A DNA stretch of 57,875 bases from Tepidimonas fonticaldi (GCF_007556755.1 NZ_VJOO01000020.1:1-57875); one strand, 5' to 3'. Positions 30,291 through 42,808 are shown, numbered from the stretch's first letter. Program-made: numbers and translations. The notes: generated by a model from the letters alone, not told the origin.

Positions 30291-31172
30291 TCACCCCAGC
30301 GCCTGCTGCAACACGAGGCCGCCGAACAGGGTGGCCCCCAGCCAGTGGTTGAGGCGGAAAGCGCGAAAACACCCTTCGCGCGTGCGGTCGCGGATCAGCC
30401 GCGCGTGCCACAGCACCTGCGCCGCGGCAGCGGCTACGCCGGCGGCGAACCACGGCCCGCCCGCGTGCGGCCACACCAGCGCCGTCCACAGCGCCAGGTG
30501 CAGCACGTAGAAGGCCAGCACCGCCGCCACGTCCCAGCGGCCGAGCGTGATCGCCGAGGTCTGGATGCCGATGCGCAGGTCGTCGTCGCGATCGACCATC
30601 GCGTACTCGGTGTCGTAGGCCAGCACCCAGAACAGATTGGCCGCGAGCAGCCCCCAGGCCAGCGCCGGTACCTCGCCGCGCACCGCCGCGAACGCCATCG
30701 GGATGCCGAAGCTGAACGCCACGCCCAGCACCGCCTGCGGCATGGCGAAAAAGCGCTTGGTGTACGGATAGAACACCGCCACCGCCAGCGCCGCGAACGA
30801 CCACGCCACCGCCGCGGCGCTGGTGGTCAACACCAGCGCGAAGGCCACCAGCGCCAGCGCCGCGCCGACCGCCAGGGCCTCGCGCGGGCCGACGCGGCCG
30901 CTGGTCACCGGCCGCTGCGCGGTGCGCTTGACGTGGCGGTCGAACTCGCGGTCGGCCACGTCGTTGACGCAGCAGCCGGCGCTGCGCATCAGCACGGTGC
31001 CCGCGACGAACACCAGCAGCAGGTGCCAGCCGGGCCAGCCGCCGGCGGCCAGCCACAGCGCCGACAGCGTCGGCCACAGCAGCAGCAGCCAGCCGGCCGG
31101 GCGGTCCCAGCGGATCAGGTCCAGGTACAGGGCCAGGCGCGTGCGCCAGGCCGGGGGGGGCGAAGCGGGCAT
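30291..31172 (-). CDS. ubiA: 4-hydroxybenzoate polyprenyltransferase
   Basis: Inner-membrane prenyltransferase of ubiquinone synthesis, 293 residues and about eight helices. Both Asp-rich motifs are present: [15 protein letters not shown] (metal and diphosphate binding) and [21 protein letters not shown]. The start at 31172 overlaps the oxyR stop as ATGA; an ATG at 31190 inside oxyR is less likely. Third gene of recG-oxyR-ubiA. Confidence 0.94.
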   Translation of the reverse strand: MPASPPPAWRTRLALYLDLIRWDRPAGWLLLLWPTLSALWLAAGGWPGWHLLLVFVAGTVLMRSAGCCVNDVADREFDRHVKRTAQRPVTSGRVGPREALAVGAALALVAFALVLTTSAAAVAWSFAALAVAVFYPYTKRFFAMPQAVLGVAFSFGIPMAFAAVRGEVPALAWGLLAANLFWVLAYDTEYAMVDRDDDLRIGIQTSAITLGRWDVAAVLAFYVLHLALWTALVWPHAGGPWFAAGVAAAAAQVLWHARLIRDRTREGCFRAFRLNHWLGATLFGGLVLQQALG

Positions 31173-32140
31173 CAGGTCAGACGCTTGCATCCGGGCAGCT
31201 CACAGGCATAGACGGCATTGCGCAGGGCGGCGATGGCTTCGTAGCGGGTGAAGCTGCGCCGCCACACCAGCACGACGCGCCGCATCGGCGGCTCGCCGGC
31301 GAAGGGAATGTAGCGGACATAGGCGCCATCGCCCGGCGCCCCGGCGGCGACCGCCTCGCGCGCGGCCGGATCGAGCGCCCCCTTGGGCACCGACAGCTGC
31401 GGCACCAGCGTCACGCCCATGCCCGCGGCCACCATGTGCTTGATCGTCTCCAGCGACGAGCCCTCGAAGCTCTTCTGGATGCCCTCGGCGTTGTCGGAAA
31501 AGCGCGCGAACTCCGGGCAGACCTGCAACACATGGTCGCGGAAGCAGTGGCCGTTGCCCAGCAGCAGCATGGTCTCGCGCTTGAGCTCCTCGGCGGTGAT
31601 GCTCTCGCGCGCGGCCAGCGGGTGGTCGCGCGGCACCACCGCGACGAAGGGCTCGTCGTACAGCGGCGCGACGGCCAGGTTGGTGTCGGGGAAGGGCTCG
31701 GCCAGGATGGCCGCATCCAGCTCGCCCAGGCGCAACTGCTCCAGCAGCTTGGCGGTGAAGTTCTCTTGCAGGATCAGCGGCATTTGGCGCGCGCGATCGA
31801 TGACCTGGCGCACCAGGTCCGGCAGCAGATAGGGCGCGATGGTGTAGATGAGCCCCAGGCGCAGCGGCCCGGCCAGGGGGTCCTTGCCGCGCTTGGCGAT
31901 TTCCTTGATCGCGGCGGCCTGCTCCAGCACGGTCTGCGCCTGGCGCACGATTTCTTCGCCCAGGGGGGTGACGGTGACTTCGCTCGCGCTGCGCTCGAAG
32001 ATTTTGACTTCCAGCTCTTCTTCGAGCTTTTTGATGGCCACCGACAAGGTGGGCTGCGAGACGAAGCAGGCCTCGGCCGCCCTGCCGAAGTGGCGCTCGC
32101 GCGCCACCGCGACGACGTACTTGAGTTCGGTCAGGGTCAT
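31172..32140 (-). CDS. oxyR: Hydrogen peroxide sensor OxyR
   Basis: LysR-family regulator of 322 residues. The N-terminal winged helix covers residues 1-60 ([20 protein letters not shown]). The two redox cysteines that form the disulfide fall at Cys199 and Cys208 ([12 protein letters not shown]), the same numbers as in E. coli, so this is OxyR rather than a generic LysR. It is in line with recG upstream (73-base gap) and ubiA downstream. Dps lies 15 kb away and could be a target. Confidence 0.95.
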   Translation of the reverse strand: MTLTELKYVVAVARERHFGRAAEACFVSQPTLSVAIKKLEEELEVKIFERSASEVTVTPLGEEIVRQAQTVLEQAAAIKEIAKRGKDPLAGPLRLGLIYTIAPYLLPDLVRQVIDRARQMPLILQENFTAKLLEQLRLGELDAAILAEPFPDTNLAVAPLYDEPFVAVVPRDHPLAARESITAEELKRETMLLLGNGHCFRDHVLQVCPEFARFSDNAEGIQKSFEGSSLETIKHMVAAGMGVTLVPQLSVPKGALDPAAREAVAAGAPGDGAYVRYIPFAGEPPMRRVVLVWRRSFTRYEAIAALRNAVYACELPGCKRLT

Positions 32141-32213
32141 GGGCAGACTCCGTGGCACCGGCGGTCCTGCCGGGGGATCGGCCGGACAGCCGGCAGCCGG
32201 GTGGATTATCGGA

Positions 32214-34391
32214 TCAAGCCTTCAGATAGTCTAACTTGCCCCCCAGCCAGCGGTCGAGGTGCCGCTGCGCCTGCTCGGGGTGCCGCTGCCACAGGCGCGG
32301 GGCCCAGCGGCGCGCCCATTCGATGAGGGGCTCGTCGGTCTGCAAATCGGCAAACCGCAGCAAAGGCGCCCCCGATTGGCGCGCCCCCAAAAACTCGCCC
32401 GGGCCGCGGATGGCCAGATCGCGGCGCGCGATCTCGAAGCCGTCCTGGGTCTCGACCATGGCGCGCAGGCGTTCGCGCGCCGATTCGCTGACGCGGCCCG
32501 ACTCGCCGGGGCTGTAGAGCAGCAGGCAGACCGAAGCCACCGCGCCGCGCCCGACGCGCCCGCGCAACTGGTGCAATTGGCTCAGGCCAAAACGCTCGGC
32601 GTGCTCGATGACCATCAGCGACGCATTGGGCACGTCCACACCGACTTCGATGACCGTGGTGCTGACCAGCACGGCGAGGGCGCCTGCGGCGAAGGCAGCC
32701 ATGATGGCTTTTTTGTCGGCGGGCGGCAGGCGCGAGTGCAGCAGGCCGACCTGGACCGGGCGGCCGTCCGCGCCGGTCACGCCCTGCAGGGCGGCGGCCA
32801 GCTCGGCGTGGGTGGCGGTGGCGGCGCGCAGATCGAGCGCCTCGCTCTCCTCGATCAACGGGCACACCCAGTACACCTGCCGGCCCTGCGCCACCTGTTG
32901 GCGGATGCGCTCCATCACCTCGGGCCGGCGGTGCTCGGCCAGCACTTTGGTAACGATGGGGCTGCGCCCGGGGGGCAGCTCGTCGAGGGTGGAGACATCC
33001 AGATCGGCATAGACGCTCATGGCGAGCGTGCGCGGGATGGGGGTGGCGCTCATCATCAGCAGGTGCGGCTCCATCCCCGCGGCGGCGGCCCCGGCCTTGT
33101 GGCGCAGCGCCAGCCGCTGGGCGACGCCGAAGCGGTGCTGCTCGTCGATGACGGCCAGGCCCAGGCGTTCGAACGTCACCTGCTCCTGGATGACGGCGTG
33201 GGTGCCGACCACCAGCGCGGCCTCGCCCGCCGCGATGCGCGACAGCATGGCCTGGCGCTGGGCGCGCGGCTGGCTGCCGGTGAGCCACGCCACTCCGCGG
33301 CCCAGCGGGGCGAGCAACGGCTCCAGCCACTGCACCATCTTGCCAAAGTGCTGCTCGGCCAGGATCTCGGTCGGCGCCATCAGGGCGCATTGCCAGCCGG
33401 CATCGACCGCGACGGCCGCGGCCAGCGCGGCCACCACCGTCTTGCCGCTGCCCACGTCGCCTTGCAGCAAGCGGTGCATGGGGGTGGGGCGGGCCAGGTC
33501 GGCGGCGATCTCGGCCACCACCCGCTGCTGTGCCCCGGTCAGGGCAAAGGGCAGCGCAGACTGCAGGCGCCACGGCAGGCCGTCGTCCGCCGCGCGCAGC
33601 ACGGGGGCGCGCAGGGCGTCGCGCTCGCGGCGCGCGCGCACCTGAGCCAACTGCTGGGCCAGCAGCTCCTCGGCCTTCAAGCGCTGCCAGGCGGGGTGGG
33701 TGCGATCGTCCAGCGCCGTGCGCGGCGCGCGGGGGTCGGGGTGATGCAAAAACGCCAGCGCCGCCTGCAGCGTCCACGGCTCGCCGCCGGCCCCCGGCAG
33801 GTCGGCCAGGGCTTCGGGGGGAACGGTCTCGGACAGATCGGCCTGCTGCAGCGCGCGCGCGACCGCGGTCCGCAGATAGGGCTGCGGCAGGCCGGCCGTG
33901 GTCGGGTAGACCGGAGTCAGGCCGGCGGGCAAGGGGGCATCCGGCGACAGCAGGCGGGGATGCACCAGCGTCCAGCCCGCCCAGCCCCCGCGCAGCTCGC
34001 CATGCGCCCGCACGCGGGCACCGACGGCCAGTGCCCGCTGGTGACTGGGGTAGAAGGTGAAAAACCGCAGCGTGCAGCGCCCCCCGCCGACCACGGCCAG
34101 GGTGGCGACGAGCTGGCGGCGCGGGCGCAGCAGCACCTCGCAGGCCAACACCTCGCCCTCAATCAGCGCCTCGTCCCCGTCGCGCGCGTCGGCCAGCGGG
34201 CGCACGCGCGTCCAGTCCTCGTAGCGCAAGGGCACATGCAGCGCCAGATCGATGGGCCGCACCAAGCCCAGCCGCCGCAGCGCGCGCTGCGGGCCGCTGA
34301 GCCGCTCGCGCCCCGCGCCGGCCGGCGCGGCGTCGGGCGCGGCCGGGGCCTGCGGGGAGCGGGAACGGGTGGCGGACGTGGCGCGGGCCAT
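32214..34391 (-). CDS. recG: ATP-dependent DNA helicase RecG
   Basis: Fork-reversal helicase of 725 residues. The N-terminal wedge/OB region covers about 40-270, after a Pro/Ala-rich extension. Helicase motifs: I GDVGSGKTVVAAL, II DEQH (VIDEQHRFG), III MMSATPIPRT, VI QLRGRVGRG. The C-terminus AQRHLDRWLGGKLDYLKA is typical. First gene of recG-oxyR-ubiA. Confidence 0.95.
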   Translation of the reverse strand: MARATSATRSRSPQAPAAPDAAPAGAGRERLSGPQRALRRLGLVRPIDLALHVPLRYEDWTRVRPLADARDGDEALIEGEVLACEVLLRPRRQLVATLAVVGGGRCTLRFFTFYPSHQRALAVGARVRAHGELRGGWAGWTLVHPRLLSPDAPLPAGLTPVYPTTAGLPQPYLRTAVARALQQADLSETVPPEALADLPGAGGEPWTLQAALAFLHHPDPRAPRTALDDRTHPAWQRLKAEELLAQQLAQVRARRERDALRAPVLRAADDGLPWRLQSALPFALTGAQQRVVAEIAADLARPTPMHRLLQGDVGSGKTVVAALAAAVAVDAGWQCALMAPTEILAEQHFGKMVQWLEPLLAPLGRGVAWLTGSQPRAQRQAMLSRIAAGEAALVVGTHAVIQEQVTFERLGLAVIDEQHRFGVAQRLALRHKAGAAAAGMEPHLLMMSATPIPRTLAMSVYADLDVSTLDELPPGRSPIVTKVLAEHRRPEVMERIRQQVAQGRQVYWVCPLIEESEALDLRAATATHAELAAALQGVTGADGRPVQVGLLHSRLPPADKKAIMAAFAAGALAVLVSTTVIEVGVDVPNASLMVIEHAERFGLSQLHQLRGRVGRGAVASVCLLLYSPGESGRVSESARERLRAMVETQDGFEIARRDLAIRGPGEFLGARQSGAPLLRFADLQTDEPLIEWARRWAPRLWQRHPEQAQRHLDRWLGGKLDYLKA

Positions 34392-34471
34392 GGACCGATC
34401 CTAGCAGCGCCATCGCCGACGATGGGAGAAAGCGACAGTCGCCCGCCCGCCGCATCGACAGCGCCGGGCGC

Positions 34472-34756
34472 TTGCCCTACGATGACTTGCACCATCCCCA
34501 ATCCTTGCGGGCCGCCCCCCTGCACTACCATGACCCAGCGCCGCCTCAACCCGGTTCCCCGCCCCCGTATCTGCAGGCCGATGCCGATTTCGAAGCGATC
34601 TTCGAGCTGGCGCCAGTGTCGCTGTGGCTGGAGGATTTTTCGGCGCTGCGCGCGCTGTTCGAGCGCTGGCGCGCCGAGGGCGTGACGGATCTGGCCGCGC
34701 ATCTGGCGGCGCACCCGCCCGCGCGGCGGCGCAGCGACCGCGTGCCGCCGGCCTGA
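34472..34756 (+). pseudogene. Remnant of a PAS-domain sensor protein
   Basis: The frame encodes DFEAIFELAPVSLWLEDFSA and ALFERWRAEGVTDLAAHLA, the N-terminal segment of PAS-type sensory GGDEF/EAL or kinase proteins. It then runs into unrelated Arg/Pro-rich sequence and stops after about 94 codons. No ATG is in frame; only a TTG at 34472. An ATG at 34530 opens a different frame that could have been the original start before a frameshift. The rest of the sensor is missing. It converges on the diguanylate cyclase gene. Confidence 0.6.
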
Positions 34757-34781
34757 GTCGGACGGGGTCGGCCCGAGCGCC

Positions 34782-35825
34782 TCAGGTGCGGCTGGACGCG
34801 CCCTCGCCCGGCGACGTCCACACCACGCGGTCGCGCCCCTCGCGCTTGGCGCGATACAGGGCCGCATCGGCCCGGGCCAGACAGGCCTGCCAGGACTCCG
34901 GCGCCGTGTGCACGGCCACGCCCGCCGAGAACGTGACGGCCCGGTCGGCGATACGCACCCGCTCGCGCACCACCTGGCGGATGCGCTCCAGCACCGCCGC
35001 GGCGGCCGCGGCATCGCCCTGCCCCAGCCAGACGACGAACTCCTCGCCGCCAAAGCGGTAGAGGCGGTCCGTCTTGCGCAACGCCGACTGCACCACCGTC
35101 GCCAGATCGCGCAGCACGGCGTCCCCGGCTTCATGGCCGTGGCCATCGTTGATGGCCTTGAAGTGATCGACATCCAGGACGGCCAGCGCACCCACGGAGG
35201 CCCCGCACCGGAAAGCCTGCGCAAACTCCACCTCCATCAGGCGGCGGTTGCCAACGCCGGTCAGCGGATCGAGCAGGCTCAGGGCCTGCCAGCGCTCGAT
35301 GCGTCGGTGGGCCTGCTGCGACACCAGATACCCGAAGACCCCGGTGAGCACATTGGTGATGACGAAAAACGGCAGCCCCTCGGTGCCACCCAGCTCCTGC
35401 CAGGACAGCGCCGCGGCCCCCAGCACCGCGGCCGCCCCCAGCACGACCGCCGCCGGCGCAGGCACGAGGAAAAAGTTCATGAGCACGCCCGGGTAGGCCC
35501 AGAACAGGGCCGCAAACTGGGCCGCGAGGCCGATGGCCCAAATGCCGCCGACGATGGCCACCGCCATCACCCAACCGGGCCAGCGCGTGTCGCGCGTGCG
35601 CCAGGCGTACCACGCCGCCGCCCCGATGGCGATGGCCAAAATGGCGTCCGAGGCGGCCGCCAGCCAGTTGGCGGTCAGGGCGCGGTAGACGGCAAAGGGC
35701 GCCAGCCAAACCACGGCGACCACACCGCCGAGCGTGAGCACGGCCAGCGCGTAGTCGTTGAGAAGCGCCTCACGCCAGTCGGCGCGCTGCGGGGTGTCGC
35801 GCAACAGGGGGGATGCGGCAGACAT
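34782..35825 (-). CDS. Membrane diguanylate cyclase (GGDEF)
   Basis: A 347-residue protein with about five N-terminal helices (residues 25-180) and a C-terminal GGDEF domain (about 185-340). The active site reads GGEEF (about 258-262) with an RKTD I-site five residues upstream, so an active, product-inhibited cyclase is expected. No EAL domain. The membrane part resembles MASE-type sensory bundles but I cannot name the class. Confidence 0.9.
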   Translation of the reverse strand: MSAASPLLRDTPQRADWREALLNDYALAVLTLGGVVAVVWLAPFAVYRALTANWLAAASDAILAIAIGAAAWYAWRTRDTRWPGWVMAVAIVGGIWAIGLAAQFAALFWAYPGVLMNFFLVPAPAAVVLGAAAVLGAAALSWQELGGTEGLPFFVITNVLTGVFGYLVSQQAHRRIERWQALSLLDPLTGVGNRRLMEVEFAQAFRCGASVGALAVLDVDHFKAINDGHGHEAGDAVLRDLATVVQSALRKTDRLYRFGGEEFVVWLGQGDAAAAAAVLERIRQVVRERVRIADRAVTFSAGVAVHTAPESWQACLARADAALYRAKREGRDRVVWTSPGEGASSRT

Positions 35826-35925
35826 GGCCGGCGGGTCTCCTCGGTGACGGTCCGGACGCTTCGGGCGGCGCCCGTGACAGGCGATTCATTGTGCCAAAAC
35901 CGCCGCCGCCACGCACGCCCGCCGG

Positions 35926-37017
<1,092 letters not shown>

Positions 37018-37100
37018 GTTTCAACCCCATTCGGTGACACGGCGTGACTGTAGTCGATCACAGGCGCGGCGGCCGGCGGCGACGGCCCCGGCCACGTCGC

Positions 37101-37865
37101 TCAGCCCAGGCGCTCGTACAGCGCCACGAAGGCCTGCGTCAGGCGGTGCCGCGGGTCCAGGTGGATGAGGGGTCGGGCGGCCTCGTGGGACTCGCGCACC
37201 TTGACCGACGCAGGCAGATACGGCTCCAGCACCGGCAGCCCCTCGTCGCGCAACGCCTGCACGAGCCGCTGCGGCAGCGCGGCGCGCGCCTGAAACTGGT
37301 TGACCACGATGCCGCGCACCGCCAGCGCCGGGTTGTGGTCGGCGCGGATTTCGGCCACATGGTCGAGCAGCGTGTAGAGCGCCTGGCGCGAAAACGCATC
37401 GCAATCGAAGGGGATCAGGCAGCCGCTGGCGCCCATGAGTGCGCTGCGCGTGTAAAAGTTGAGCGCCGGCGGCGTGTCGATCACGATGGCATCGTAGTCC
37501 GCCCGCAAGGCGGCCAGCGCCTCGCGCAGCTTGTAGATCTTGTGGCGCGCTTCCAGCTTGGCCTGCAACTCCTCCAGCACGGGGCTGGCCACCAGCACGT
37601 CCAGCCCGTCGAACGGGGTGCGGCGCACGAAGGCCTGCGGCGGCTCGCTGCGCAGGCTGTACGACAGCGTCTGCTCGAAAAAGTCCGCCACCGTCGGGCC
37701 GGGCTGCGCCACGGCATCGCCCAGCAGATAACGCGAGGCATTGCCCTGCGCATCCAAATCCACGACCAGCGTGCGCCGACCGCGCGCGGCCCCGATCGCG
37801 GCCAGGTTGCAAGCAATGGTGGACTTGCCCACCCCACCCTTTTGATTGAAGACGACCAACGGCAT
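37101..37865 (-). CDS. Orphan ParA/MinD-like ATPase
   Basis: A 254-residue P-loop ATPase with the deviant Walker A KGGVGKST (about 8-15), Walker A' VVDLDAQGNAS and Walker B AIVIDTPPAL. No ParB gene or parS-like repeats are beside it, so it is not an obvious chromosome-partition pair. Orphan ParA proteins place other cargo such as granules or chemoreceptor arrays. The ATG at 37865 has GGGGG at good spacing; one at 37871 does not. Confidence 0.85.
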   Translation of the reverse strand: MPLVVFNQKGGVGKSTIACNLAAIGAARGRRTLVVDLDAQGNASRYLLGDAVAQPGPTVADFFEQTLSYSLRSEPPQAFVRRTPFDGLDVLVASPVLEELQAKLEARHKIYKLREALAALRADYDAIVIDTPPALNFYTRSALMGASGCLIPFDCDAFSRQALYTLLDHVAEIRADHNPALAVRGIVVNQFQARAALPQRLVQALRDEGLPVLEPYLPASVKVRESHEAARPLIHLDPRHRLTQAFVALYERLG

Positions 37866-38014
37866 GACCATACCCCCGCACCACCGACCGGCCCCGCGCC
37901 GGCCTACCCCCGCATGTTATGGGGCAAGCAAGACACGGGCCTGACACGGTCGCGCGCCGTGGGACAATCCGCGTCCCTTGGACTTGGCACGGGCCCGTCC
38001 GGCCCTCGAGCGAC

Positions 38015-39112
38015 ATGACGACCCTTCCCCCCGCCGCCACACCGGCGCGCGCCTGGACCACCAGCGACTTCGACTTCGACCTCCCGCCCGAGCTGATCGC
38101 CCAGCACCCGGCGCCGGAGCGCAGCGCCTCGCGCCTGCTGGATGGGCGCGGCTGGCCGCCGGCGGACCGCATCTTCCGCGAGCTGCCGGCGCTGCTGGCG
38201 CCGGGCGACCTGCTGGTCTTCAACGACACGCAGGTGATCAAGGCGCGCCTGTACGGCGAAAAGCCCACCGGCGGGCGGCTGGAGCTGCTGGTGGAGCGGG
38301 TGCTGGCCGACGGCGAGGTGGTGGCGCACATGAAGGTCAGCAAGAAGCCCGCCCCCGGCACCGTGCTGCGCATGGCGCCGCAGGCCGACGGGCAGCCAGC
38401 CTTCACCGCCACGCTGCTGGGCCGCTGGCCCGACGCCGACGGGCCGCTGTTCCGCCTGCGCTTCTCCGACGACCCCTACGCGGTGATGGAGCGCCACGGG
38501 CACGTGCCGCTGCCGCCGTACATCGAGCACCCCGACACCGCCGAGGACGAGCAGCGCTACCAGACCGTCTTCGCCAAAAACCCCGGCGCGGTGGCCGCGC
38601 CGACCGCGGCGCTGCACTTCGACGAGGCGGTGCTGGCGGCGCTGGCCGCGCGCGGCGTGCAGCGCGCCAGCGTCACGCTGCACGTGGGGGCCGGCACTTT
38701 CCAGCCGGTCAAGGGCGAGGACATCCGCGCCCACCGCATGCACAGCGAGTGGTACCGCATTCCGCCGCAGACGCTGGCGGCGCTGGAGCGCACGCGCCGC
38801 GCCGGCGGGCGCGTGCTGGCGGTGGGCACCACCACCGTGCGCACGCTGGAGAGCTGGGCGCGCAGCGGCGCCACCGAGGGCGACACCGACATCTTCATCA
38901 CGCCGGGCTTCGACTTCCGCGTGGTCGACCTGCTGATCACCAACTTCCACCTGCCGCGCAGCACGCTGATGATGCTGGTGTCGGCGTTCGCCGGCTACGA
39001 GCACGTCATGGCGCTGTACCGCCACGCGATCGGGCGGCGCTACCGCTTCTTCAGCTACGGCGACGCGATGCTGCTGGCGCGCGCGGGCTCGGCCGCCGCG
39101 GCGGCGGACTGA
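38015..39112 (+). CDS. queA: S-adenosylmethionine:tRNA ribosyltransferase-isomerase
   Basis: Makes epoxyqueuosine on tRNA from AdoMet; 365 residues. Family stretches: [60 protein letters not shown] and [19 protein letters not shown]. The ATG at 38015 fits the family. tgt, the earlier pathway step, lies 700 bases downstream on the same strand with a toxin-antitoxin pair between. Confidence 0.95.
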   Translation: MTTLPPAATPARAWTTSDFDFDLPPELIAQHPAPERSASRLLDGRGWPPADRIFRELPALLAPGDLLVFNDTQVIKARLYGEKPTGGRLELLVERVLADGEVVAHMKVSKKPAPGTVLRMAPQADGQPAFTATLLGRWPDADGPLFRLRFSDDPYAVMERHGHVPLPPYIEHPDTAEDEQRYQTVFAKNPGAVAAPTAALHFDEAVLAALAARGVQRASVTLHVGAGTFQPVKGEDIRAHRMHSEWYRIPPQTLAALERTRRAGGRVLAVGTTTVRTLESWARSGATEGDTDIFITPGFDFRVVDLLITNFHLPRSTLMMLVSAFAGYEHVMALYRHAIGRRYRFFSYGDAMLLARAGSAAAAAD

Positions 39113-39119
39113 GGCGGTT

Positions 39120-39509
39120 TCAGGGCGCTGCCGCGCCCGGCTTCGGCACGTAGCGCACGCCGGGCAGGCCGGCGTAGTCGGCGTCCTGCGTCCACAGCGT
39201 CGCGCCGAACTCCTGCGCCATGGCCAGCATGATGGCGTCGGCCATCGCCAGCCGGTGCCGCTGCGCCACGCCCGCGGCGGCCACCGCGCGCGCGTCGGTC
39301 AGGTCCAGCACGCGGCCCAGCCGCATCACGTCCAGGCAGCGCGTCACCACCTCCTCCGGCAGGCTGCGGGCCAGCACCCGGTGCACCTCGTACAGCGCGA
39401 TGCAGGGCACCAGCAGATGACGGCGGTCTTCGATGACCGGCTTGAACACCGGCCCGTTGGGGCCGGCGCGAAAGAATTCGATCCAGCCGGAGGAGTCGAC
39501 AACGTTCAT
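39120..39509 (-). CDS. PIN-domain (VapC-type) ribonuclease toxin
   Basis: A 129-residue PIN-domain protein. The acidic residues expected for metal binding are seen: Asp5 in VVDSSGWIEFF, Glu41 in ALYEVHRVL, and Asp91 in MADAIMLAMA, followed by LWTQDADYAGLPGV. VapC toxins cut tRNA or rRNA. It starts immediately after the antitoxin stop. Target cannot be predicted. Confidence 0.88.
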   Translation of the reverse strand: MNVVDSSGWIEFFRAGPNGPVFKPVIEDRRHLLVPCIALYEVHRVLARSLPEEVVTRCLDVMRLGRVLDLTDARAVAAAGVAQRHRLAMADAIMLAMAQEFGATLWTQDADYAGLPGVRYVPKPGAAAP

Positions 39510-39740
39510 TCAGTCGAACTCCCGGTCCGGCTCCTTCGGCGGTTCGAGGTCGTCGCCGAGGTCGTAGCCCTTGAGCATGCCGTAGTAGGCGCTCATCGGC
39601 GTCTCGGGCCGGATGACGAGCTCCTGGCCGCGCAGCTCGAACTGGATGTAGGAGCCGGGCCGGATGCCGAGCTTGGCGCGCATCGCGGCGGGCAGCGTGA
39701 CTTGCCCCTTGCTGGACACGACGGCTTCGACGGTTTCCAC
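39510..39740 (-). CDS. AbrB/MazE-type antitoxin
   Basis: A 76-residue protein with an AbrB swapped-hairpin DNA-binding domain (VVSSKGQVTLPAAMRAKLGI) and an acidic C-terminal tail (YDLGDDLEPPKEPDREFD) likely to cover the PIN toxin. The GTG start at 39740 is chosen because AAAGGAA lies six bases before it; an ATG at 39773 has no such site. Expected to autoregulate the pair. Confidence 0.85.
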   Translation of the reverse strand: METVEAVVSSKGQVTLPAAMRAKLGIRPGSYIQFELRGQELVIRPETPMSAYYGMLKGYDLGDDLEPPKEPDREFD

Positions 39741-39785
39741 GGCGATTCCTTTACTTACCCAAAAGTCAAGCAAATTCTATGGTAA

Positions 39786-40997
<1,212 letters not shown>

Positions 40998-40999
40998 CC

Positions 41000-42808
41000 T
41001 CAGCCGCTGGGGGCATCCGCCACGAATACCGTGAGCACCCCGGTGTAGCCATACAGGCGGTGGTGGGCGATCTCACCCGCGGCAAAAAACCCGACCAGCG
41101 GCACGTCGCCCAGAGCGTGCCGCACGATCTGCAGTTCGGCCCCGGGGCCGCCGAAATGCGGCCCGCCCCGGCCATTGCAGCTCACATACACCGCACCCGC
41201 GATGCGCTGCACGGGGTCGCCGCCGACCTCGCCCTCCTCGGGGCTGAGTTCGTCGCGGATCTCGGCGCAGATGCGCACCAAGTCCGCGCGGGCGGCCTGT
41301 ACATCGCGCGCGCACAGGGTCAGGGTGCCGCCGACGGGCACCTCGTCGGCGACGACGAAGGCGCGCCGCGCCGGGTCCAGGCCCACCAAGTGGCGCACCA
41401 ACAGGTCGTCGCCCAGGCGCAGAGGCACGCGCCCGACGTGCTCCCGATGCCCCTCGGGCCCCGTTCGGCCCGCCGAGGCCGGCGCCGCCGGTGCCTGCAA
41501 GCCGACCAGCGTCTGTCGCAGGCGCGCAATCACGGCGGGCAGATCGTCCAGCGACAAGTCCAGCGCGCGCAGCAGCACATCGAGCGCGGGCTGACCGTCC
41601 AGCTCGTCCACGCACTGCGCCCGCGCGGCCGTGATGCGGTACGCGGGCGAGACGGCGCGCACGCCCTGCGTCACGCGCGAGACGATGCCCACATCCGGCC
41701 CGAAGGCCACGCCGCTCAAGCCCCCACGGAACAGACCGGCCGCCGCCTCTCGCCCATGTCCGGCCAGACCGCCGCGGCTGGAGCGCGCGATTTGCAGCGA
41801 GCCGGCGCGGCTGGCCGCCAAGCCCCCGAACAGATAGTGGCCCAGCGTGCGCTCGGCCAGCTCCTGCACCAGCTCCGTCACATCGGGCGTAGCGGGGTCG
41901 GCGTGCACCAGCGCGGTCTGCGGCACGAAGCCTTCCGGCCCCTGGGTGGCCCCCAGCGGCGCCAGCCCGCTGAAGACGCGGTAGCGGCTGGGCGCCAAGT
42001 CGCACAGCATGACGGCCAGCCCCGGCTCGTCGATGTACTCGGCCCCGCCGGCGCAGATACCCACGCCCACCGCCCCCACCCAGTCGGTCACCTGCGGCAA
42101 CTCGGCGCTCAGGTGATCCAGGATGTCGGCCGCGGCATCGGCGTAGTGGTCGGTCAGGTACAGCACCGCCAGCGGCGTGACGGCCTGGCCGGCCTCCAGG
42201 CGGCCGGCCGCACCGCCGTGCCCAGCAGGGTCGGCAGGCGCTGCCGCGGCCAGTTGGGCGCGCAACTGGGCCAGCACCAGCGCGGCGGCCGTTGCGGTGT
42301 GTTGCGCCATCTCTTGCAGGGTGTTGGCCGCAATCGTCTGGAATTGGTCGGTCAGCGACCGCCACCAGCGCACCGGATCGACCCCGGGCGCCGCGGCCGG
42401 TGCCTCCGTGGGTGGCTCGCTGGCGGGCGACCCTCCTTGCGCAACGGCTTCCGTCCCGACACCGGGGCTGGCGTTGGCGCCGGAACTGGCGAATGCCTGC
42501 GCCATTTCGTGGAGGCTGACGTTCATGCCCTTGAGGGTGGCCAGGGTCATCTTCTGCACCTCGAGCGCCTGGATCGTCGCCTGCAGCGCCCGGGCATTCT
42601 GTTCGAGCCAGAAGTGGACGGCCTTGAGGTCGCGAATGCGGCGCTCGAGCTCATCGACATCGAACACCGGGGCCACCCACTGCGTCATGGGCGGGGCATC
42701 CGCGGCCGGGCTGCCGCCGGCCAGGCCCTGCAGAAAGGCAAACCCGGGGACGTACCGGGCATAGGGCGCGAAGGCCGCCTGAAAGGCGCCGAAGTCGGGC
42801 GGGGTCAT
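41000..42808 (-). CDS. PhaM-FIST fusion protein
   Basis: A 602-residue protein joining two usually separate families. Residues 1-185 match PhaM, the PHA-granule protein that activates PHA synthase: VPGFAFLQGLA, DELERRIRDLKAVHFWLEQN, ALEVQKMTLATLKGMNVSL and DPVRWWRSLTDQFQTIAANT. The Lys/Ala-rich DNA-binding tail of PhaM is absent. After a Pro/Ala/Gly linker (186-210) comes a FIST sensory region (LAVLYLTDHYADAAADILD, HADPATPDVTELVQELAERT, GGLSGVAFGPDVGIVSRVTQ) and a FIST C-domain (AGAVYVSCNGRGGPHFGGPG, LVGFFAAGEIAHHRLYGYTG). The FIST N-terminal residues before LAVLYL are missing. The frame is continuous. The start at 42808 has AAAGG upstream. Confidence 0.82.
   Translation of the reverse strand: MTPPDFGAFQAAFAPYARYVPGFAFLQGLAGGSPAADAPPMTQWVAPVFDVDELERRIRDLKAVHFWLEQNARALQATIQALEVQKMTLATLKGMNVSLHEMAQAFASSGANASPGVGTEAVAQGGSPASEPPTEAPAAAPGVDPVRWWRSLTDQFQTIAANTLQEMAQHTATAAALVLAQLRAQLAAAAPADPAGHGGAAGRLEAGQAVTPLAVLYLTDHYADAAADILDHLSAELPQVTDWVGAVGVGICAGGAEYIDEPGLAVMLCDLAPSRYRVFSGLAPLGATQGPEGFVPQTALVHADPATPDVTELVQELAERTLGHYLFGGLAASRAGSLQIARSSRGGLAGHGREAAAGLFRGGLSGVAFGPDVGIVSRVTQGVRAVSPAYRITAARAQCVDELDGQPALDVLLRALDLSLDDLPAVIARLRQTLVGLQAPAAPASAGRTGPEGHREHVGRVPLRLGDDLLVRHLVGLDPARRAFVVADEVPVGGTLTLCARDVQAARADLVRICAEIRDELSPEEGEVGGDPVQRIAGAVYVSCNGRGGPHFGGPGAELQIVRHALGDVPLVGFFAAGEIAHHRLYGYTGVLTVFVADAPSG

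Noticed and set aside
34530-34690. ATG-started frame reading MTQRRLNPVPRP as a real gene
   Set aside because: The continuing translation is Arg/Cys-rich nonsense; the PAS resemblance is in the neighbouring frame. Kept only as evidence of a frameshift.
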